A stretch of 64,000 nucleotides of DNA from Luteolibacter yonseiensis (lineage in GTDB: Bacteria; Verrucomicrobiota; Verrucomicrobiia; Verrucomicrobiales; Akkermansiaceae). Shown piece by piece: positions 49,801 to 56,943 of the stretch. The position numbers and the translations under genes were made by a program. The stretch's first letter is position 1; the number at the start of each line of letters is the position of its first letter. The stretch spans positions 868,001 to 932,000 of the forward strand of contig NZ_JAENIK010000012.1 in NCBI RefSeq assembly GCF_016595465.1, written 5' to 3'. The notes beneath the pieces are model-generated. The model was not told where the DNA came from. It made no database searches and saw only the letters and a program-made list of their open reading frames with translations.

Positions 49801-50138
49801 GACAACACCCGGAGACCGTTGCGTCTGACGCGCCCCGCTTCCGGCGATGAGGCGGCGGGCGGGATTTTCTCCTCGCCGAAGATATCATCAAGAATCCTGC
49901 GCTTCTCCTCCGGAAGTTTCCAAGAGAGATCAGGCTCGGAGGCTTCCGACTCGGTGAGCAAGCCGTGAAGCTCGCGCATGCGGCGGCGGAAAACCAGCAG
50001 TTCGGGGCGTTCCTCGCAGAGACGCTCGAGTTCGGCGGCCTCGAAGGCCGAGGCCTCACCCAGCACCCAGGAGACGATGCGGGCTTCGACGGATCCGTCG
50101 TTCCCTGCATCGGGTGGGGTTGGAGGTTCTTCATTCAT
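46842..50138 (-). CDS. Membrane-anchored VWA protein with anti-sigma-like N-terminus and long coiled coil
   Basis: 1098 residues. The first 100 are cytoplasmic and anti-sigma-like (short acidic helices; IVSWVLGEASAFEAAELERLC). A membrane helix at about 107-126 is followed by a long coiled coil (about 136-396) with GLGSDHPDMKAAEEQVHAMK, the pattern of Wzz/GumC chain-length regulators. A Ser/Pro-rich linker leads to a YfbK-type module: the N-terminal vWF domain (about 671; NPYSTFSLNINDASF), a VWA domain with an intact metal site LLVDQSGSM (about 764), and a DUF3520-type C-terminus. VWA domains bind proteins through a metal ion. It starts 38 bases after its sigma factor gene, so it is probably that factor's anti-sigma and sensor. 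Confidence 0.88.
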   Translation of the reverse strand: MNEEPPTPPDAGNDGSVEARIVSWVLGEASAFEAAELERLCEERPELLVFRRRMRELHGLLTESEASEPDLSWKLPEEKRRILDDIFGEEKIPPAASSPEAGRVRRNGLRVLSAIAACVAISLFVIRLEPWKHESAVARAYQSDRAEKAAREAEKEMAALTKAIRDQEDVVEDNRKLLATISKTKGIIYRGQDSYYGTGEAEEKSARDALETYNQVRKDKMQLESQIDSLRRIDSDQLMVTAAGLDLPDNAIKSDYPKYMEAQRDLEALKLSGLGSDHPDMKAAEEQVHAMKTRMDEGVAKIKESLETKLDIAANTLKNAEMTKNTVGEEAINRGLSGHDYVDAKRELESSQRLLESMKLRKTVAEATLKMSHDAITIHGESELLAKSEKPDTGSQPAVSPGTGMTLNLNTTARYEQRAKRSGPQDPATPAVPDSLALPQIAGSKERESPPVDAFTDSAGTDLAHVPPAGRSGAGSQMESLADDSVSPGVVDSFAPAQSAETRSGTKSGAASVPAVLSSRQPINPASPEPAKKSSDLVQKEVIRDFEAAQTTAREIGLTAERQKNVDGLGSDLYNVGGSHNDVTYDDDTSPPIGGVSQGDLEALKRMYGTVETTAGHTQETNYPLSEIGRNSVIAGELAEDAGDLRPAEPAAPSEADSSSGPPIEETPAAENPYSTFSLNINDASFQLAKAALAKGERPDPAGIKPEQFYNAVDYGDPAPSANEPVSAVIEQAAHPFIPGRNLVRVAVRTGSTGRSAAQPLRLTLLVDQSGSMVRDDRRAAMEQALAQLGSLLTKADLVTVIGFSRTPRLLADGMAGDQAAELGKLVNQTASEGGTNLEEAMKLGAQLATRHQLAGAQNRIVLFTDGAANLGDAKPERLAEQVKVLRQKGIAFDIAGIGADGLNDRLLSELARNGNGRYYVVGGESNSFARQLAGAFRPAAENVKIQVIFNPQRVGRYKLIGFEKDRLKTEDFRNDSVDAAELAADEAGVAIYQVEPLAEGRGEIGEISVRFRDTNSGEMVERGWTLPYDTKASAFDRATPSMQLAGLSMLAAEKLRGGPLATAIDFNQLSGSAAFVRQFYGSAPRVTEMLRVIEALK

Positions 50139-50176
50139 GGTGATTGGAAATTTGGAAGTTTGTGATTTTGAAAGGA

Positions 50177-50767
50177 TCAGCCGTCGATGGTCTCGACGCC
50201 GAGGCGGCGGAGGGAATCGGCAAGATTTTTCAAGGCGTGGTGGAGCTTGTAGCCGACGTTGCTGACACTGAGGCCGGTGCGTTGGCTGATCTGGTCATAT
50301 TTCAGACCTTCGTGGTATTTGAGCGAGATCAGATTGCGGTCGTCTTCATGGAGTTCCGCGACGAGGAGCTGGAGGGTGCCGATGGCTTCGAGTTTTCCGA
50401 GAGTCTGTTCCGGACCCGGGGAGGTGCTTTGGAGTTCGTGGTCTTCGGAAATGGGAATTTCGCGTTTGTGATCCCGGATATGGCTGAGGGCGAGGTTTCT
50501 GACACAGCGGAACAACCATGCCCTCGGGTGGGTCACTTCGTCCCAATGGGCGTGGAGTTTTACAAACGCATCCTGAACGAGGTCTTCCGCCGTTTCCCGC
50601 TGTCCCACGAGACCGTAGGCAAAACGGAGCAACGGCGACTCCTCCGTCGCGAAAACCTCGCGTATCGTCGGCCGGATCTCCGCGGGTGGGTCCGGCTGTC
50701 GGAAGGAAACCACCGGGGCGCACCCGATATCGGCCTCAGGACAGGCGTTGGCGGCGAGGGTTTCCAT
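50177..50767 (-). CDS. ECF-type RNA polymerase sigma factor
   Basis: 196 residues. Region 2 (about 40-100) has [25 protein letters not shown] and [21 protein letters not shown]. Region 4 (about 135-190) has [29 protein letters not shown] as helix-turn-helix. It is the ordinary short ECF form, unlike the ECF42 gene at 5.1 kb. It is first in a same-strand set followed by the VWA protein with its anti-sigma-like N-terminus. The upstream gap of 145 bases is shared with the divergent rnhA. An autoregulated ECF promoter is expected there, but I cannot pick one out. Confidence 0.92.
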   Translation of the reverse strand: METLAANACPEADIGCAPVVSFRQPDPPAEIRPTIREVFATEESPLLRFAYGLVGQRETAEDLVQDAFVKLHAHWDEVTHPRAWLFRCVRNLALSHIRDHKREIPISEDHELQSTSPGPEQTLGKLEAIGTLQLLVAELHEDDRNLISLKYHEGLKYDQISQRTGLSVSNVGYKLHHALKNLADSLRRLGVETIDG

Positions 50768-50912
50768 GAATCGTTGGAGGCGGGGTCATGCTTTCATGTA
50801 TCAAGACACGGATGTCGGGAAATCCTTAGAAAATTTCCATCAATTTCCCGAAATGAATTTCCGCCGCCGTTTGGCTTGTCATGAATTGGCGCGGCACACA
50901 GCCTCGCCGCTC

Positions 50913-51386
50913 ATGAAACGAGTGATCATCCACACCGACGGCGGCTGCAAGGGAAACCCGGGGCCCGGCGGATACGGCGTGGTGCTGGTGTGCGGGAAAC
51001 ACCGCAAGGAGATGTCCGCCGGCTACCGCCTGACCACCAACAACCGGATGGAGCTGCGCGCGGCCATCGTGGCGCTGCAATGCCTGAGCGAGCCCTGCGA
51101 GGTGGAGCTGCACTCCGACTCCAAATATGTGATCGACGCGATGTCGAAGAAATGGATCGCCGGCTGGCAGAAACGCGGCTGGGTGAAGGCGGACAAGCAA
51201 CCGGTGAAAAACCAGGACCTGTGGCAGATGCTGGTTGCCGCCGCCGCACCACACAAGATGGACTGGCGCTGGGTGAAGGGGCACGCGGGCCATAAGGAAA
51301 ACGAGCGGTGCGACGAGCTTGGCAATATCGCGGTGGCGGGCAGGAACCTGCTGGAGGATGTGGGATTCGAAACCGCCCGTGGCTAG
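50913..51386 (+). CDS. rnhA: Ribonuclease HI
   Basis: 157 residues from [15 protein letters not shown]. The catalytic carboxylates are Asp9 (HTDGG), Glu47 (NNRMELRAA) and Asp69 (LHSDSKYV); the fourth lies in [10 protein letters not shown]. The RNA-DNA handle region ([20 protein letters not shown]) is present. The enzyme removes RNA from RNA/DNA hybrids such as R-loops and lagging-strand primers. The next gene's ATG immediately follows its TAG (51384-51386 then 51387). An earlier in-frame start would add unlike sequence. Confidence 0.95.
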   Translation: MKRVIIHTDGGCKGNPGPGGYGVVLVCGKHRKEMSAGYRLTTNNRMELRAAIVALQCLSEPCEVELHSDSKYVIDAMSKKWIAGWQKRGWVKADKQPVKNQDLWQMLVAAAAPHKMDWRWVKGHAGHKENERCDELGNIAVAGRNLLEDVGFETARG

Positions 51387-52331
51387 ATGGAGCAGGCAGG
51401 CAAATCACGCTGGGTGGCGAGATGCGGGATTTTCGGCGACGTGCCGACCCGCCTGATGCTGCACACCCTGCGGGTGTTGCCGTGGTTTTTGGAACCCGTC
51501 CTCATCGCCTTCTGGACATCTGTTTTTTTCGGCGTCGCCAAGGATCAGAGGCGGGCGGTGGCGGGAAACCTGCGGGCGTTGTTTCCCCAATGGAGCGGGA
51601 TGCGGGCGACAGCAGGGGCGTGGCAGGTGTTCTGGAATTTCGCCCTGACCTACGTGGACGCCCAGCGCTGCGAAACAGGCACCGGTGCCGTCGACTGGGT
51701 CGTGGACGGGCTTGCCTCGCTGGAGGATCTGGCGAAGCGGGAGGAAGGTTGCATCATTCTCACGGCACACATGGGGAATTACGACCTCGCCGCTCCGATG
51801 TTCGCCTCACGCTTCAACCGCACGCTCTACACGGTGCGCGCTCCGGAGCGGGAACCGGAAACACAGATGCTGCGCGAGACGGAAATCCGCCGCCGGGAGG
51901 CGCTGACCCCGAACTTCCGCACGCTTTACAATCAGGAAGGCAATTTGCTCGGCATCGAGCTTTCCCGATTGCTGGGCGAGGGAAACGTTGTGGCGGTGCA
52001 GGGAGACCGGGTGATCTTCGATGTCTCGCCGATGGTGGTGGAGGTGGAGTCCGGACTGACCATGCGTCTGCCGAAGGGACCGCTTTTCCTCGCCAGGGCC
52101 ACGGGCGCGCCTTGTTTCCCGCTTTTCATCGTCCGCGATGGCTGGCGGCGTTACCGGGTCATCGTGCTGCCTGAAATGGAGCTGCCGCCGAGGAAACGCG
52201 GGGACGACGACGAAGCGGCGAAAGTCTGGGCGGGAACGATTCTCAACATCGTGCGCCGGCATTGGCGGCAGTGGTATGTCTTCGAACCACTTCTCGAAAA
52301 GAGAGCCCCGCACGTTGACCGGCCAGTCTGA
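51387..52331 (+). CDS. LpxL/HtrB-like lysophospholipid acyltransferase
   Basis: 314 residues. Near the N-terminus there is a hydrophobic stretch (LRVLPWFLEPVLIAFWTSVFFGV). The catalytic H-x4-D/E signature is ILTAHMGNYDLAA, with the following GDRVIFDVSP and PLFLARATGAPCFPLFIVR blocks seen in late acyltransferases that add fatty acids to lipid A precursors. A glycerolipid acyl acceptor is also possible. It starts directly after rnhA with no gap, so the two are co-transcribed. Verrucomicrobiota are reported to have an outer membrane, which fits. Confidence 0.83.
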   Translation: MEQAGKSRWVARCGIFGDVPTRLMLHTLRVLPWFLEPVLIAFWTSVFFGVAKDQRRAVAGNLRALFPQWSGMRATAGAWQVFWNFALTYVDAQRCETGTGAVDWVVDGLASLEDLAKREEGCIILTAHMGNYDLAAPMFASRFNRTLYTVRAPEREPETQMLRETEIRRREALTPNFRTLYNQEGNLLGIELSRLLGEGNVVAVQGDRVIFDVSPMVVEVESGLTMRLPKGPLFLARATGAPCFPLFIVRDGWRRYRVIVLPEMELPPRKRGDDDEAAKVWAGTILNIVRRHWRQWYVFEPLLEKRAPHVDRPV

Positions 52332-52406
52332 CCAATGGCCGGAAACACTTCCGTTCAACCTCACATCTTCCCTTCCATCATTGTGAATTTCGAGTATAAG
52401 GGGAGC

Positions 52407-53363
52407 ATGAATTTGAGAATCATCGCTCTCGGCCTCACCATGGCCCTTGCCGGCGCGCACCCGCTGATGGCGCAAAAATCCGTGCCGCCACCGACCGCTC
52501 CACGGCTGCCGATGGCTACGGTGTTCCAAGGGGAATCAAAATTTCACGCGATCGTCGCCAAGGCGGAACGGGAAAACTGGAGACAGCTCCCGATCGGGGA
52601 GAGAACGATCCGCGTGGCACGGGAAATGGTCGGCACCCCGTATGTGAACTATTCGCTGGAAGTGGACGACCGCATCGAATCTCCGGTGGTGAATCTCAGG
52701 GCCATGGACTGCTGGACCTATTACGAGAACGCACTCGCGCTCGCCCGGATGCTGCGTTACAAGCCGGCTCCCTACAAGCCGGAGGACATGCTGCACATGG
52801 TGGAGATCGAACGCTACCGCAACGGCGTGTGTACCGGCAACTACCTCAGCCGCATGCACCACCTTGAGGAGGTTTTCTACGACAACCAGCGCCGCGGCTA
52901 TGCCTCGAACATCACCTCCCGCATCCCCGGTGCCGTGCGCATGCGCCGGGAGATCCGTGAGATGACCGTGCAGTGGAAGGCCTACCGCTACCTGCGCTCC
53001 AACCCGGCATTGATCGAACCGATGGGAAAAATCGAGGCACAGGTCTCCAACCTGCCGGTCTATCAGGTGCCGAAAACCAAGGTCCGCGACGCGGAAAAAT
53101 ACCTGCGGAACGGCGACATCTGCGCCATCACCACCAATGGTCCGGGCGGCTATACCTCCCATGTCGGGCTGATCGTCCGGATGAAGGACCGCGCGTATTT
53201 CACCCATGCCACCTCGGATCGCGACAAGGGCCGCATGGTGATCATCGACAGGCCCATCGCCGACTACGTGAACGCAGCCTCCAAACACGCCGGAATCATC
53301 ATCTGCAGGCCGGACGACGTGCCGCCATCCGCTCTCTGGCAGAATGGCATGGCCAGGCAGTGA
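52407..53363 (+). CDS. DUF1460 family secreted protein
   Basis: 318 residues from MNLRIIALGLTM, preceded by AAGGGGAG, a good ribosome site. A signal peptide ends near residue 23. The DUF1460 domain has the likely catalytic Cys102 in MDCWTYYENAL, an NCxT-like CTGNYLSRMHH and GGYTSHVGLIV, then THATSDRDKG. DUF1460 proteins are NlpC/P60-like and include an enzyme with N-acetylmuramoyl-L-alanine amidase activity from Bacteroides, so peptidoglycan fragment cleavage is plausible. It acts outside the cytoplasm. It is convergent with the NarL regulator, 18 bases between stops. Confidence 0.85.
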   Translation: MNLRIIALGLTMALAGAHPLMAQKSVPPPTAPRLPMATVFQGESKFHAIVAKAERENWRQLPIGERTIRVAREMVGTPYVNYSLEVDDRIESPVVNLRAMDCWTYYENALALARMLRYKPAPYKPEDMLHMVEIERYRNGVCTGNYLSRMHHLEEVFYDNQRRGYASNITSRIPGAVRMRREIREMTVQWKAYRYLRSNPALIEPMGKIEAQVSNLPVYQVPKTKVRDAEKYLRNGDICAITTNGPGGYTSHVGLIVRMKDRAYFTHATSDRDKGRMVIIDRPIADYVNAASKHAGIIICRPDDVPPSALWQNGMARQ

Positions 53364-53381
53364 ACCCTGCCCACACCCAAC

Positions 53382-54059
53382 TCACGGGAAGACGTTCTTG
53401 TGCCGCACGGAGTCGAGATACTTCACCGCCGCTTCGGTCCGCGAGCGGACATGGAGTTTTTCATAAATATTCTTCAAATGCCCTCGCACGGTTTCCGTGC
53501 TGATCCCGAGGCGGTCGGCGATCTCCTTGTTGGCCAGCCCTTCGGCGATGAGTTGGGCGACCGAGGTTTCACGCTGTGAGAGATGGACGGTCTCCTGGTC
53601 TTCCTGGGCCTTCGCAGGTCCCTGGTGAAAGGCCTCCACCACCCGCCGGGCGATCTCCGCGCTCATAGGGGCGCCGCCGGAATGCACATCGAGGATGGCC
53701 TGGCGGACATCCGCCGCCCGTGACCGCTTGATCAGATAACCGCAGGCCCCCGCCTTGAGCGCGTCGAAGATCTTCTCATGTTCCCGATGGACGGTGACGA
53801 TGATCACCTGGATTTCCGGCAGGTGGCGTTTGAGCAGCGCGGTCGCCTCGATGCCGGACATGCCGGGGAGATTGATATCCATCAGAACGATGGAGGGGCG
53901 GAAGGCATCGATTTTTTTCAATCCTTCCTCGGCGGATCCCCATACGCCGATGCAACGCGCGTCGGGAATGGACTCGACCACCCGTTGCAGGCTCTCGCCA
54001 AGAGCCTCATTGTCTTCGACGATGGCGACTTCGATGGATTTCTGGTTTTCCGGCAGCAT
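53382..54059 (-). CDS. NarL-family response regulator
   Basis: 225 residues. The receiver domain (about 8-125) carries its phospho-acceptor Asp in VLMDINLPGMSG. The LuxR-type DNA-binding domain lies at about 160-215 (LSQRETSVAQLIAEGLANKE, then GISTETVRGHLKNIYEKL). It starts 15 bases after the Reg_prop histidine kinase on the same strand and is its obvious partner. As last gene of the set after the LamG/beta-strand protein, it could regulate that protein's expression. Cysteine and base composition are as in neighbours. Confidence 0.94.
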   Translation of the reverse strand: MLPENQKSIEVAIVEDNEALGESLQRVVESIPDARCIGVWGSAEEGLKKIDAFRPSIVLMDINLPGMSGIEATALLKRHLPEIQVIIVTVHREHEKIFDALKAGACGYLIKRSRAADVRQAILDVHSGGAPMSAEIARRVVEAFHQGPAKAQEDQETVHLSQRETSVAQLIAEGLANKEIADRLGISTETVRGHLKNIYEKLHVRSRTEAAVKYLDSVRHKNVFP

Positions 54060-54074
54060 GGGGTGGTGAAAAAG

Positions 54075-56930
54075 TTAGTCAGTGTGGGATTGGGGCGCAA
54101 GCATGGGAACGAGGAATCGGACGACCGTGCCCCCCTCCGCACGCAGCGAGACCTTCGACCGCCCGCCGCAGGCCTGCATGCGGACTTCGAAATTCTTCAG
54201 ACCATTGCCGCGGGAAAGCGCGTAGTCGTCCACCCCCTTGCCATCGTCTTCCACGCTGATGTTGAGAGTGCCGCCGATGACCGACACGTTCAGCCAGGCG
54301 GATTTCGCTTCCGAATGCTTGACGATGTTGTTGAACGCCTCCCTCACTGCCAGGAAAACCGAGTGCCGGATGTTCGCATCCAGCGGAACGTCCGGCATCC
54401 CGCTGGCGATGTTGATACGGAGCGTGATCCCCGCCCGGTCGAGAAACTCGGTGGCGAAGCTCGCGAGATAGTCCAGCAACGAGCCCAGGGTGTCCTCGCG
54501 CGGGTTCACCGCCCAGACGATTTCGTCGAGGGTGAGACCGAGCATGCGGGCCTTGTTGGAAAGTTCGTCGAGGTGTTTTTGGAAAGCGCTGCCAGCCGCC
54601 TGCTCTGCTCCGAGATCCGCGAGCAGGGCGATCTCGGTGAGCGAGGCTCCAAGGTCGTCATGCAGGTCCCGGGCGATCCGGGCACGTTCCACTTCCCGGG
54701 TGTTGCGGATTTTCAAAAGTGAAATGCGCCTCTTCAGCCGGCTCCGGGCGGTGAGCCAACCCACGCCACCCGCAACAAGAATGACAAGCAGGGTCGCCTG
54801 CGCGAAGAACCAGCTCGTTTCCCAAAAATGAGGCTCCACCACCACCTGGATCACGGCGGGAGTCGGACTCAGCAGGCCGTCTCCGTTCATCGCGACGACT
54901 TCGAACCGGTAGTTGCCGGGAGGGACCGACTCATAGGTGCTGACCCGCTGCGGGCCGACCTCGCGCCAGTTTTTTTCCAGCCCCACAAGACGCGTGCGGT
55001 AGTTCACCTTTTCCGGAGAACTGAAATTCAGTCCATGATAGGAGAACTCCAGCCGCATCCTACCGGGGCCCAGGACGATTTTTTGCTTCGACAGATCCTG
55101 CTGGGCTCCGTTCGCAATAACCTTCCGCAGAAACACCGTCGGTGGGGTGCGGTTCACCATTGTCTGATTCGGATCGATCCTGACCACCCCGAGGCTGGTG
55201 GGAAACCAGATCGCCCCATCGCTGAACCGCCAACCCGCGGGATGATGGCCACCGACGCACTCGCGGGTGGGCAGACCGTCCGAGCGGTCCATGCGCAGCC
55301 AGTGGATCGGCGAGTTCGACTGCTTGGCGCGGCCCAGGAGATCCGCCCGGCTGGCCCGGATGATGCCACCGGTGGAACCGAACCAGAGGTGGCCCGACTG
55401 GTCGTCGATCACATGCGTCAGGCGCAGGTCGGGCAATCCTTGGGAGCGGTCGAACCGATGCCAGCCGACGCCATCATAGAGGAACAATCCCGCTCCCAAT
55501 GTCGCGACCCACACCTGATCCGCACTGGTCACGAGAATGCTGGAGACGCGGCTGTAAGACAGGTCCGCGGGCTCGCCGATCGTTTCCAGCCGTCCGTCGG
55601 CATCGCGCAGCACGAATCCCTGGGCGGTGCCGAGCCACAGCTCGTCTGAAGCCCCGCCCGTCATCACCGTCACCTCGCCACCGGGGAAACCGGCTTCCGT
55701 CCTGACCTCCGTGACCCGCCTGCCCGAAGAACGTTTCAATCCCAGCTGTCCTCCGAACCACAGCGTACCGCGACGGTCGTGGTAAATCGCGTTCACCTTG
55801 TTCAAGCCGCCTTCGCCGGGGTATTGTTCGACAAACGCCGTATCCTTCCAACGGAAGACCGGACCATCCGTGGAGGCCGCCCAAAGCCGGCCGTCGCGGT
55901 CCTCATAAAGCGCGGACACCTGTCCGGTGCCGGACGATCCGTTCAAATCATAGTGCTCGATCGAGCTGGCGGCGATGCGATCCACCCCTCCGCGCCGGTT
56001 TCCCAGCCACACCTTCCCCCGGCTATCCTCGATGACCGCCAGCACCGCTCCCTCGCTGAGCCCTGCCGCGGCGTTCACCACCTCGACCCGATCCTCGCGG
56101 AAAAGTCCCAGACCGTTCAATGCCGTGGCGACCCAGATGTTGCCCTCGCGATCTTCCAGCATCTCCGTGACATGGGAATCCGCCCTCCCCTTGGGCATGG
56201 AGATCCGGATGAACCCTTCCGGCGAGGTGACGGCGAGTTCTCCGGTCGGGGAGACGGACCACACCGACTGGCTGCGGTCGACCAGCTTGCCCGGCATGCC
56301 GTCCGGCCCGATGCGGCCGTTGTTGGCACGCTGCCGCAGATCTTCATCCAGCAGCTCGATCACGTCCGCAGGCGGGGAATCCAACTTCTTCGACCGGCTT
56401 CCAAGGACCAGCCAGATCTCCCCACCCTTCCTCACATAGACTCCACCCGAGGGTGCGTCCACCACCTGGGTCACCGGAGCGCTGTTGACGGGTTCCTTGC
56501 CGCCTGGCGGTGGGTTTCCCGCATCCTCCGGCTTCTCCTTATCCTCGGGAGCATCCGGCCAGACGATGAGGTCGGCCCCCTTTCCCATTTTCACAAGCCC
56601 GCCGCGCGAGCTCGCAAACCAGACGACATCACCCGCCGTGGCGAACAACCGGCAGTCCTCCGAGCCAATGTAAGGAAATCCGGCAACCTGCTCGATCCGC
56701 TCGAACTCCATACCGTCGAAGCGCACGATGCATTCCGCGGTGGCGATCCACAGGTAACCATCCTCCGACTGCACGAGGGAGCGCACGAGATTGACAGGCA
56801 GACCATCCTCGGACTGCCAACTGCGGAACGAATACTGCCCCTGGGCATGGACCACCCGGAGGCTCAGGAGAAAGAAGGCGGACAGTATCAGGCACCGCAC
56901 CCATGCTCGGTCAAGCGGGGCACGTTTCAT
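54075..56930 (-). CDS. Reg_prop/Y_Y_Y sensor histidine kinase
   Basis: 951 residues from MKRAPLDRAWV (56930). After a signal peptide (to about 30) there are about 650 residues of two-component-regulator propeller repeats (for example LVQSEDGYLWIATA, DREGNIWVATALNG, DRRGTLWFGGQLG). A Y_Y_Y domain follows (about 690-755; NYRTRLVGLEKNW), then a membrane helix (about 770-790) and a HisKA_3 box ERARIARDLHDDLGASLTE with a HATPase_c domain. Kinases of this build usually sense carbohydrate or surface molecules. It is the middle gene of a same-strand set between a large secreted LamG protein (13 bases upstream) and its response regulator (15 bases downstream). Confidence 0.92.
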   Translation of the reverse strand: MKRAPLDRAWVRCLILSAFFLLSLRVVHAQGQYSFRSWQSEDGLPVNLVRSLVQSEDGYLWIATAECIVRFDGMEFERIEQVAGFPYIGSEDCRLFATAGDVVWFASSRGGLVKMGKGADLIVWPDAPEDKEKPEDAGNPPPGGKEPVNSAPVTQVVDAPSGGVYVRKGGEIWLVLGSRSKKLDSPPADVIELLDEDLRQRANNGRIGPDGMPGKLVDRSQSVWSVSPTGELAVTSPEGFIRISMPKGRADSHVTEMLEDREGNIWVATALNGLGLFREDRVEVVNAAAGLSEGAVLAVIEDSRGKVWLGNRRGGVDRIAASSIEHYDLNGSSGTGQVSALYEDRDGRLWAASTDGPVFRWKDTAFVEQYPGEGGLNKVNAIYHDRRGTLWFGGQLGLKRSSGRRVTEVRTEAGFPGGEVTVMTGGASDELWLGTAQGFVLRDADGRLETIGEPADLSYSRVSSILVTSADQVWVATLGAGLFLYDGVGWHRFDRSQGLPDLRLTHVIDDQSGHLWFGSTGGIIRASRADLLGRAKQSNSPIHWLRMDRSDGLPTRECVGGHHPAGWRFSDGAIWFPTSLGVVRIDPNQTMVNRTPPTVFLRKVIANGAQQDLSKQKIVLGPGRMRLEFSYHGLNFSSPEKVNYRTRLVGLEKNWREVGPQRVSTYESVPPGNYRFEVVAMNGDGLLSPTPAVIQVVVEPHFWETSWFFAQATLLVILVAGGVGWLTARSRLKRRISLLKIRNTREVERARIARDLHDDLGASLTEIALLADLGAEQAAGSAFQKHLDELSNKARMLGLTLDEIVWAVNPREDTLGSLLDYLASFATEFLDRAGITLRINIASGMPDVPLDANIRHSVFLAVREAFNNIVKHSEAKSAWLNVSVIGGTLNISVEDDGKGVDDYALSRGNGLKNFEVRMQACGGRSKVSLRAEGGTVVRFLVPMLAPQSHTD

Positions 56931-56943
56931 GATCCCTTTTCCC

